From Phycisphaerae bacterium (lineage in GTDB: Bacteria; Planctomycetota; Phycisphaerae; Phycisphaerales; UBA1924), in contig JAEUIX010000108.1 of assembly GCA_016794945.1 (NCBI GenBank), positions 1 to 7,230 on the forward strand: a stretch of 7,230 bases of DNA, in the 5' to 3' direction. Under the pieces are notes generated by a model that searched no databases, had not been told where the DNA came from, and saw nothing but the letters and a program-made list of their open reading frames with translations. How positions within the stretch are numbered: the first letter of the stretch is position 1; the number at the start of each line of letters is the position of its first letter. Position numbers and translations under genes: made by a program. Positions 1-5,211 of this stretch are shown piece after piece.

Positions 1-482
1 TGCTGGGTCGAGGTCGGGCGCGCGTGGTGCTCATGAGCAGCATCGCCGGGCGGGTGGGCCAGCCGATCCTCGGCCCGTACTGCGCCAGCAAGCACGCGCT
101 GGAGGCCGTGGGCGATGCGCTCCGGTTGGAACTGGCCGGCCAGGGGGTGGAGGTGAGCATTATCGAGCCCGGTGCCGTCGCCACGCCCATCTGGGGCAAG
201 GGCGATGCCCAGACGGCGAACATTCCCCCGGACGATCCGCGACTGGTTCTCTACGGCCGCATCATCCATGGGGTCCGGTCAGCGTTCGAGCAGATTGGCA
301 CCCGGGCGGTGAGTGTCGATGAGACCAGCCGGGCTGTTGAGCGGTGCCTGACCGCTCATCGGCCACCGACAAGGATCATTGTCGGCAGGGACGCTCGCCG
401 ATCGGCCCTCGCGAGGCGGCTGTTGCCGATGCGCTGGTTCGATCGCATGGTCGCCCGTCGCCTGAACATCCCGCTGGACTGA
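1..482 (+). CDS. Short-chain dehydrogenase/reductase (SDR), C-terminal part
   Basis: NAD(P)-dependent oxidoreductase of the classical SDR superfamily, cut by the left window edge. The reading frame is already open at base 3, so the GTG at 24 is an internal Val and not the start. About 159 residues are visible. The active-site block is present: a Ser pair in VLMSSIAG, then YCASK with the catalytic Tyr at bases 78-80 and Lys at 90-92, followed by the IEPGAVATPIW segment that in SDRs follows beta-strand 6 and contacts the nicotinamide. The N-terminal Rossmann TGxxxGxG cofactor motif lies outside the window. The C-terminal part, with a basic RRSALARRLLP stretch, resembles SDRs acting on lipid or steroid-like substrates, but substrate and direction cannot be read from the sequence. 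A promoter-like element after the stop suggests it is not part of the feo operon. Confidence 0.93.
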   Translation, partial: LGRGRARVVLMSSIAGRVGQPILGPYCASKHALEAVGDALRLELAGQGVEVSIIEPGAVATPIWGKGDAQTANIPPDDPRLVLYGRIIHGVRSAFEQIGTRAVSVDETSRAVERCLTAHRPPTRIIVGRDARRSALARRLLPMRWFDRMVARRLNIPLD

Positions 483-497
483 CCGGAACCCGGCCGG

Positions 498-526
498 TTG
501 AGACTCAGTCGCAACGACGCTAGGGT
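498..526 (+). promoter_or_regulatory. Candidate sigma-70-type promoter for the feo operon
   Basis: TTGAGA at 498-503 matches the -35 consensus at five of six positions. TAGGGT at 521-526 keeps the key TA...T of a -10 box, and the spacing is exactly 17 bases. Transcription would begin near 533, giving a leader of about 80 bases before the feoA ATG at 613. A short hairpin (ACCGG 482-486 with CCGGT 494-498) after the SDR stop might act as a weak terminator for the upstream gene. A second -10-like element, TATGGT at 562-567, lies six bases before the GTG at 574 and could drive a leaderless message from there. No AT-rich Fur-box-like inverted repeat is visible, so iron control is not evident. The promoter is inferred from pattern only. 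Confidence 0.4.
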
Positions 527-612
527 TGTGCAATGGAGCGGCGAGCTCCGGCGTTTGGACGTATGGTTGAAAGGTGACCGTGGAGTCATCTGAAGGACCT
601 GGGAGCGGACGC

Positions 613-933
613 ATGTCCCCGAACGACTCGGCCGATCGCGAACCGGCATCACCCGGGTGTGCGTGCACCGGCGGCAGGGCGTGCCCGCCCGTGTCGCTGT
701 GCCAGCTCAAAGCGGGGCAGGTGGCCGTCGTGGCCGAGGCGCGGGTCGAGGCTCGCGACGCTGGCCTGCTGACGGCCATGGGGCTGTGCGAGAACGCGAC
801 GATCCGGGTCTGTCGGGTGGGCGAGCCGTGCATCGTGACGGTGATCAGCGCGTGCGACGGCGGCGGGTGCAGCCGCATCGGGCTGGCCGAGCCGCTGGCG
901 CGCCGCATCTTCGTCCGCGCGATCGAGGTCTGA
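613..933 (+). CDS. feoA: FeoA-family ferrous iron transport accessory protein, cysteine-rich
   Basis: Small cytosolic SH3-like protein that in characterised systems assists the Fe(II) permease FeoB. From the ATG at 613 it has 106 residues. The FeoA core spans about residues 29-106, with LLTAMGLCENATIRVCRVG matching the family's L..MGL..g..I.v pattern and a final ARRIFVRAIEV strand. The ATG at 613 is chosen because GGGAG (601-605) sits seven bases upstream. The in-frame GTG at 574 would add 13 residues and has only a weak AAAGG before it. The protein is unusual in carrying nine cysteines (16, 18, 24, 30, 59, 67, 73, 81, 86), four of them in a short extension before the core that most FeoA proteins lack. 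They could bind metal or be redox-active, which is inference. It lies 27 bases upstream of feoB's earliest start, clearly in the same operon. Confidence 0.87.
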   Translation: MSPNDSADREPASPGCACTGGRACPPVSLCQLKAGQVAVVAEARVEARDAGLLTAMGLCENATIRVCRVGEPCIVTVISACDGGGCSRIGLAEPLARRIFVRAIEV

Positions 934-960
934 TCGACGTTCAACGCCGAAGCGGGCCGC

Positions 961-2988
961 GTGGAACACGGTGCGATGAGCGGAACGGTCGGGTTGCAGA
1001 CTGCGTCGTCGGCGGGGGAGCCGGCCGGCGCGCGCCCGGGCCCGGCGCACGTGGCGCTGTTGGGCAACCCCAACACGGGCAAGACCACGCTTTTCAACCG
1101 TCTGACGGGCCTGCGGCACAAGACCAGCAACTTTCCGGGCACGACGCTCGAGGCGCGGGTGGGGCGGTGGACGTGCGCCGGCGAGCCGGTGGACCTGACC
1201 GACCTGCCGGGCGTGTACTCGCTCGAACTCGACCAGATGGAAGCCGGCGTGTGCCGCGACGTGCTGGCGGGCCAGGCGGCACCGCAGGGCCGGGCGCTGG
1301 CGGCGCCCGACGCGGTGCTCGTCGTGGCCGACGCGACGAACCTGGCGCGGAACCTGGTGTTCGCGGGCGAGGCGCTGCGCCGGCGGCTTCCGACCGTGGT
1401 GGCCGTGAACATGGCCGACCTGGCGCGGAAGCAGGGCGTGCACATCGACGCCGCGGCGTTGAGCGAGGGCCTCGGGTGTCCGGTGGTGCTGATGAGCGCT
1501 CGCTCGGGCGAAGGTTTGGAGGTCCTGTCGCGGGAGATGGCGGGTGTTCTGGCGACCGCCGCGGTCCCGACTCGAACGCCGCCGGGCGACCCGCGCGCGG
1601 CGCGCCAATGGGCGGAGGAGCTGTACGCCTCGTGCGCCTCGGGGACGGCGGCGAGCGCTTCGGGGTTGACGGACCGGCTGGACCGGGCGTTCACGCACCC
1701 GGTGCTGGGGGTGGGCGCGTTCGTGCTGATCATGGCGGGCTTGTTCTACGCGCTGTTCTCGCTGGCGCAGGTGCCGATGCACCTCATCGACACGGCCTTT
1801 GCGCAGGCGGGGGAGTGGGTACGGTCGGCGATGGCCGAGGGGCTGGTGCGGGAGATGCTCAGCGATGGGGTGATCGCGGGTATCGGGGCGACGGTGAACT
1901 TCCTGCCGCAGATCTGCCTGCTGTTCTTCCTGATCTCGATTCTGGAGGACACCGGGTACCTGGCCCGTGCGGCGCTGCTGATGGACCGCGTGCTGCGGCC
2001 GTTCGGCCTGCGGGGGCACTCGTTCCTGCCGCTGCTGTCGAGCCACGCGTGCGCGCTGCCGGGGATCATGAGCGCCCGGTGCATCCCGGACCCGCGCGAG
2101 CGGCTGGCGACGATCCTGGTGGCGCCGTTCATGACCTGCTCGGCGCGCCTGCCGGTGTACGTGCTGCTGACGACGCTGCTGTTCCCGGGCCGGCCGATGC
2201 TCGCCGCCCTGGCGTTCATCGGGTGCTACGCGCTGGGCATGGTCGCCGGCGTGCTCAGCGCGCTGGCGGCGCGCCGGACGATCCTGCGCGGCGGCAGCCG
2301 GCCGATGGCCTTGGAGCTGCCGACGTACAAGTGGCCGAGCCTGCGGACGGCGGCGATCACGGCGGTGGACCGGGGGTGGGGGTTCATCCGCAACGCGGGG
2401 ACGAACATCCTGGCGATCTGCATCCTGCTGTGGTGGCTGGGGGCGTTCCCGGTGGTGGAGCCCCCGTCGCGCGCGGTGGAGCTGGGCTCGCAGGCGGCCG
2501 AGCTGCACCGGCAGGGGCTGGAGTCGGACGCCGACGCCGCGAGCACCGAGGCCGCGGCGCTCGAAGCGATGCACGCCAAGCGGGAGAGTTTCCTGGGTCG
2601 CATGGGGCGGGCGGCGCAGCCGGTGTTCGAACCGCTGGGTTTCGACTGGCAGCTGACGGTCGGGGTGCTGGCGTCGTTCGCGGCGCGCGAGGTGTTCGTG
2701 AGCACGATGAGCGTGGTGACGACCGGGGTCGACGGCGAGGGCGTCGCCGAGGAGCTGCGCACGGCGGTGCGCGACGACGGGCGGACGCCGGTGTTCACGG
2801 CGCGGGCGTGCTGGACGCTCCTGGTGTACTACGTGCTGGCGATGCAGTGCCTGCCGACGCTGGCGGTCACGGCGCGGGAGAGCGGGCACGTCAAGTGGGC
2901 GCTGGTGCAGCTGGGATGGATGAGCGTGCTGGCGTACGCGTGCGCGTGGCTGGTGGGCCTGCTGCTGCGGGCCGGGGGGGTGGCCTGA
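961..2988 (+). CDS. feoB: Ferrous iron transporter FeoB (GTPase-permease)
   Basis: Inner-membrane Fe(II) uptake protein with an N-terminal G domain and a C-terminal permease, 675 residues from GTG 961, somewhat shorter than E. coli FeoB (773). All G motifs are visible: G1 GNPNTGKT (35-42), G2 PGTT (59-62), G3 DLPG (81-84), G4 NMAD (150-153) and G5 SAR (179-181). A helical linker follows, then roughly eight membrane segments from about residue 248. The two Cys-containing gate motifs are present in variant form, SHACALPG (361-368) and MTCSARLPVY (391-400), where E. coli has GCNVPA and SCGARL. A charged, Ala/Glu-rich loop of about 50 residues (roughly 500-550) separates the permease halves. The start is uncertain: ATG 976 is in frame and preceded by GGAA (963-966) at nine bases, giving 670 residues. 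Its stop overlaps the next gene's ATG, implying translational coupling. Confidence 0.97.
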   Translation: MEHGAMSGTVGLQTASSAGEPAGARPGPAHVALLGNPNTGKTTLFNRLTGLRHKTSNFPGTTLEARVGRWTCAGEPVDLTDLPGVYSLELDQMEAGVCRDVLAGQAAPQGRALAAPDAVLVVADATNLARNLVFAGEALRRRLPTVVAVNMADLARKQGVHIDAAALSEGLGCPVVLMSARSGEGLEVLSREMAGVLATAAVPTRTPPGDPRAARQWAEELYASCASGTAASASGLTDRLDRAFTHPVLGVGAFVLIMAGLFYALFSLAQVPMHLIDTAFAQAGEWVRSAMAEGLVREMLSDGVIAGIGATVNFLPQICLLFFLISILEDTGYLARAALLMDRVLRPFGLRGHSFLPLLSSHACALPGIMSARCIPDPRERLATILVAPFMTCSARLPVYVLLTTLLFPGRPMLAALAFIGCYALGMVAGVLSALAARRTILRGGSRPMALELPTYKWPSLRTAAITAVDRGWGFIRNAGTNILAICILLWWLGAFPVVEPPSRAVELGSQAAELHRQGLESDADAASTEAAALEAMHAKRESFLGRMGRAAQPVFEPLGFDWQLTVGVLASFAAREVFVSTMSVVTTGVDGEGVAEELRTAVRDDGRTPVFTARACWTLLVYYVLAMQCLPTLAVTARESGHVKWALVQLGWMSVLAYACAWLVGLLLRAGGVA

Positions 2989-3155
2989 TGCCGGTGGGCG
3001 ACTGGCAGTTCTGGGTGGTGTCGCTCGTGGTGCTGCTGGCCGCGGGCTGGCTGCTGCGCGGGGTGCTGCCGATTCCGGTTCTGAGCAGGCGGCACCGGCG
3101 GGCGCGCCGGGAGCGACGAGCGACGCTGACCATCGGCGGCAGGGCGCCGCGCTAA
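2988..3155 (+). CDS. Small single-pass membrane protein encoded with FeoB
   Basis: A 55-residue protein whose ATG shares its A with the feoB stop codon (TGATG, 2986-2990), the usual sign of translational coupling. The sequence has a short N-terminus with two Trp, one hydrophobic segment at about residues 7-28 (WVVSLVVLLAAGWLL region), then a strongly basic tail from residue 34 with about ten Arg, ending in TLTIGGRAPR. By the positive-inside rule the tail would face the cytoplasm. Short membrane proteins after feoB are known in other phyla (FeoC, or the FeoB-associated Cys-rich membrane protein family). This one has no cysteine and no winged-helix domain, so it is an analogue by position and topology only. 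A role in stabilising FeoB or contacting its G domain is inference. The terminator-like hairpin follows seven bases after the stop, marking the operon end. Confidence 0.75.
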   Translation: MPVGDWQFWVVSLVVLLAAGWLLRGVLPIPVLSRRHRRARRERRATLTIGGRAPR

Positions 3156-3161
3156 CGACAA

Positions 3162-3188
3162 CCGGGCGGGGCTGTGCGCCCCGCCCGG
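3162..3188. terminator. Strong GC hairpin between converging genes, probable shared terminator
   Basis: A perfect 11-bp stem, CCGGGCGGGGC (3162-3172) pairing with GCCCCGCCCGG (3178-3188), closes a 5-base TGTGC loop. It lies seven bases after the small membrane protein's stop and between two converging genes, so it may end transcription from both sides. On the plus strand there is no T tract after it. On the minus strand the following bases read TTGTCGTT, mildly T-rich. GC stems without a clear U tract are common in high-GC bacteria, so termination is likely but not certain. The remaining bases to 3239 show nothing further. Confidence 0.7.
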
Positions 3189-3239
3189 AGGATCCATCTC
3201 TCGGCTGCGGATCGGTTCGGCTCGACGCCGCGGCGCCGT

Positions 3240-3665
3240 TCAGGCGGCCTTGCGGAACGTCTTGCGGAACGCGTTGAACGAGAAGGTCCGGCCGGTGGTG
3301 TTCTTGTTCCACCAGCGGTTCTTCTTGTTCGTGGTGCTCTTGAAGCCGGCGCGGGCGTTGAACTTGGTGTTCTTGCCGGACTTGTTGAACTTCTTGAACG
3401 AGCCGGTCTTGGTGGTCTTGGCCGTCGTGTTCGAGCGGTTGGACTTCTTCCAGCCGGTGTTCTTGCGCGTGCCCGACGCCTTGAAGGTGCGGGTGTTCTT
3501 GAACGTGTTGCTCGTGCGGTTGCTGCCGGTGCGGTTCGACTTCTTCCAGCCCGTCGTCCGCTTGGCGCTGTTCTTCTTGAACGAGCCGGTGCGGCCGGAA
3601 GTGCGGCGGCTGGTGCGGTTCGACGTGGTGTTCTTGAACGTCCGGCGTGTGTTGCTGCGGTTCAT
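3240..3665 (-). CDS. Extremely basic low-complexity protein of ten amino-acid types, function unknown
   Basis: A 141-residue protein that I do not recognise. Counting residues gives T 28, K 24, N 20, R 18, S 16, F 12, G 10, A 8, W 4 and one Met (the start). There is no D, E, L, I, V, P, Q, H, C or Y. Net charge is about +42. Phe and Trp are spaced along the chain, usually next to Lys. Short motifs recur: TGSFKK (26-31, 87-92), TGWKKSNR (38-45, 70-77), TFKNT (9-13, 54-58), and a WW pair at 118-119. No signal peptide or membrane segment is present. The ATG at 3663-3665 is chosen because AGGAG lies nine bases before it. The frame stays open further upstream only as antisense of the next gene. 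All Lys and Asn codons I checked end in G or C, as in neighbouring genes, so it does not look newly acquired. The composition suggests nucleic-acid binding or condensate formation, which is inference. Confidence 0.75.
   Translation of the reverse strand: MNRSNTRRTFKNTTSNRTSRRTSGRTGSFKKNSAKRTTGWKKSNRTGSNRTSNTFKNTRTFKASGTRKNTGWKKSNRSNTTAKTTKTGSFKKFNKSGKNTKFNARAGFKSTTNKKNRWWNKNTTGRTFSFNAFRKTFRKAA
3390..3407 (-). repeat. Internal repeat copy encoding TGSFKK
   Basis: An 18-base segment identical to 3573-3590, both encoding TGSFKK (residues 87-92 here, 26-31 in the other copy). Relative to the TGWKKSNR copies the order is reversed: TGSFKK precedes TGWKKSNR near the N-terminus and follows it later. 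The gene is therefore not a simple tandem array. Confidence 0.7.
3435..3458 (-). repeat. Internal repeat copy encoding TGWKKSNR
   Basis: This 24-base segment inside the basic-protein gene matches 3531-3554 at 22 of 24 positions. Both encode TGWKKSNR (residues 70-77 here, 38-45 in the other copy). The near identity at third positions suggests either recent duplication or the very restricted codon choice of this gene. Confidence 0.7.
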
Positions 3666-3686
3666 CGAGTGAAACTCCTGTCTGTG

Positions 3687-3712
3687 CTCGCGGCCCGCGG
3701 CACACCCGCGAG
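3687..3712 (-). promoter_or_regulatory. Hairpin in the leader of the basic-protein gene
   Basis: CTCGCGG (3687-3693) and CCGCGAG (3706-3712) form a perfect 7-bp stem around a 12-base loop, about 21 bases before the basic protein's start codon and just outside its AGGAG. If the message begins upstream it would be a leader hairpin able to affect translation or stability. It could also be an operator. In such GC-rich DNA a chance stem of this size is possible. I see no convincing -35/-10 pair for this gene in the 151-base divergent gap. Confidence 0.3.
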
Positions 3713-3805
3713 TCATCGCTGGCCGGACGTATCGGCGTTCGTCAGGGGTCGCATAACCGCCGGCCGACAAATCGGGGACGCGGCGTGGAGCGGCGTGCGG
3801 ATTCC

Positions 3806-3811
3806 TACACT
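3806..3811 (+). promoter_or_regulatory. Candidate -10 element for the DAHP synthase, possibly leaderless
   Basis: TACACT matches the TAnnnT core of a bacterial -10 box and ends five bases before the GTG start at 3817. A promoter using it would begin transcription at or next to the start codon, giving a leaderless message. No good -35 hexamer is seen 17 bases upstream. The GGGG at 3812-3815 is too close to the GTG to be a normal ribosome binding site, which fits leaderless initiation. Pattern-based only. Confidence 0.35.
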
Positions 3812-3816
3812 GGGGC

Positions 3817-5211
3817 GTGCCCCCGAGCGCCGCATCCAGCCCGGCCGACTGGACGCCCGATTCGTGGCGAGCGTGCTGCGCACCGGCGGGCCCGGGGCCG
3901 ATCCCGGAGTACGACGATGCGGGGGCCCTGGGCGCGGCGGTCGGCCGCATCGCCCTGCTCCCGCCGCTGGTGACCCGCGGCGAGATCGAGCGGCTGCGGC
4001 AGCGGCTGGCGGAAGCGGCGGAGGGACGGGCGTTCGTGCTGTGGGGGGGCGATTGCGCCGAGACGTTCTCGGACTGCACGTCGGGGGCGATCGCCGCCCG
4101 CCTGAAGATGCTGCTGCAGATGGCGCTGGTGCTGCGCGCGGCGGGGGACGTGCCGGTGGTGCGCATCGGGCGCATCGCGGGGCAGTACGCCAAGCCGCGC
4201 TCGAGCCCGGTGGAAACGCGCGTGGTCGACGGTCGAGCAACAACGCTGCACTCGTACTTCGGGGACCTGATCAACCGCGCCGAGTTCACGGCGGAAGCGC
4301 GCCGGCCCGACCCGGCGCTGATGCTCGAGGGGTACCGGTCGGCGGGGCTGACGCTGAACTTCATCCGCGCGCTGCTGGACGCGGGGTTCGCCGACCTGCA
4401 CCACCCGGAGAACTGGGACCTCGGGTTCCTCTCGCGGGCGGCGCTGCTGCCGGAGCAGCGCGAGGCGTACCGACGGCTGGCGGAGCGCGTGTCGGCGCAC
4501 CCGCCGGCGGACCCGGCGGCGGAGGAGTTCTACACCTCGCACGAGGCGCTGAACCTGTGGTACGAGTCGGCGCAGACGCGTCGCGTGCCGCGCCGGGAGG
4601 GTTGGTTCAACCTGACGTGCCACCTGCCGTGGATCGGCCAGCGCACCGGCGACGAGGCCGGTGCGCACGTGGAGTACGCCCGGGGTTTGCACAACCCGAT
4701 CGGTCTGAAGATCGGGCCGGAGATGACCGGGCAGCGCCTGGCGCGCCTGGTGCGCATCCTGGACCCGCACGACGAACCGGGACGCCTGGTGCTGCTGCCG
4801 CGGCTGGGCGTGGCACGGGTCCGGCCGGTGCTGGATGAACTGGTGCGGGCGCTGGGTTCGATCGGCCGGCGGGGCCTGTGGGTGGTGGACCCGATGCACG
4901 GCAACAGCGTCGTGACGTCACGCGGGGTCAAGACGCGGTCGTTCGACGACGTGCTCGCGGAGATCCGCGAGGCCGACGAGGTGCTGCGGGGGCACGGCCG
5001 CCGGCTGGCGGGCGTGCACGTGGAACTGACGCCGCTGGACGTGACCGAGTGCGTGGGGGGCGCCGCGGGCATCGGCGAGGACGATCTCCCCCGGAACTAC
5101 ACCAGCCCGTGCGACCCGCGCCTGAACTACGAGCAGGCGATGGAGCTGGCGTTCGCGGTCGCGGGGCTGCTGCACGATCGCGGGGCGGGCGTCAGCGCCG
5201 GACCTCGCTGA
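3817..5211 (+). CDS. Class II 3-deoxy-D-arabino-heptulosonate 7-phosphate (DAHP) synthase
   Basis: Condenses phosphoenolpyruvate and erythrose 4-phosphate into DAHP, the first step of the shikimate pathway to aromatic amino acids, in the cytosol. It has 464 residues, normal for the plant/Mycobacterium-type class II family (called aroG in M. tuberculosis). Diagnostic blocks in order are WTPDSWR (12-18), GGDCAETF (77-84), RIGRIAGQYAKPRS (116-129), GLKIGPEM (296-303), DPMHGN (358-363), HVELTPLDVTEC (401-412) and SPCDPRLNYEQA (430-441). By family comparison, Cys80, His361, Glu403 and Asp433 are the metal ligands, and Arg128 and Lys298 contact PEP. All are intact, so it should be active. GTG 3817 is chosen because WTPDSWR lies near the N-terminus of family members, leaving only about ten extra residues. 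It lacks the longer N-terminal regulatory extension of the mycobacterial enzyme, so feedback control may differ. Its last 20 bases overlap the converging amidohydrolase gene. Confidence 0.96.
   Translation: MPPSAASSPADWTPDSWRACCAPAGPGPIPEYDDAGALGAAVGRIALLPPLVTRGEIERLRQRLAEAAEGRAFVLWGGDCAETFSDCTSGAIAARLKMLLQMALVLRAAGDVPVVRIGRIAGQYAKPRSSPVETRVVDGRATTLHSYFGDLINRAEFTAEARRPDPALMLEGYRSAGLTLNFIRALLDAGFADLHHPENWDLGFLSRAALLPEQREAYRRLAERVSAHPPADPAAEEFYTSHEALNLWYESAQTRRVPRREGWFNLTCHLPWIGQRTGDEAGAHVEYARGLHNPIGLKIGPEMTGQRLARLVRILDPHDEPGRLVLLPRLGVARVRPVLDELVRALGSIGRRGLWVVDPMHGNSVVTSRGVKTRSFDDVLAEIREADEVLRGHGRRLAGVHVELTPLDVTECVGGAAGIGEDDLPRNYTSPCDPRLNYEQAMELAFAVAGLLHDRGAGVSAGPR

Noticed and set aside
535..549. 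A small hairpin (GGAGC with GCTCC) in the feoA leader, considered as a riboswitch or iron-responsive element.
   Set aside because: Only a 5-bp stem, with no larger conserved architecture visible. Expected by chance at this GC content.
657..2987. A plus-strand frame overlapping feoA and feoB in another register.
   Set aside because: It encodes G/R/A-rich sequence without motifs. Only its last part, from the ATG at 2988, is accepted as the small membrane protein.
3250..3672. A plus-strand frame of 140 codons antisense to the basic protein, encoding a Leu/Val/Phe-rich product that looks like a membrane protein.
   Set aside because: Third codon positions of the two strands fall on the same bases here, so composition cannot separate them. 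However, this frame uses TTG for most Leu, which is odd for a GC-rich genome, has no ribosome site at its ATG, and its hydrophobicity is the automatic mirror of AAC/AAG/ACC codons. The minus-strand gene has a proper AGGAG and start.
649..3705. A minus-strand frame of over 1000 codons spanning the whole feo operon.
   Set aside because: It is the antisense shadow of feoA-feoB in GC-rich DNA, where stop codons are rare. The product is low-complexity R/H/Q/P-rich with no domain, while the plus strand encodes clear FeoA and FeoB.
3240..4364. A longer version of the basic protein starting far upstream on the minus strand.
   Set aside because: The added part is antisense to the DAHP synthase, has a different composition with Pro, Ser and Ala, and the internal ATG at 3665 has the ribosome binding site.
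3174..4838. A plus-strand frame running through the hairpin, the basic gene and into the DAHP synthase in another register.
   Set aside because: No motif and G/R/A-rich. The DAHP synthase frame carries all the family signatures.
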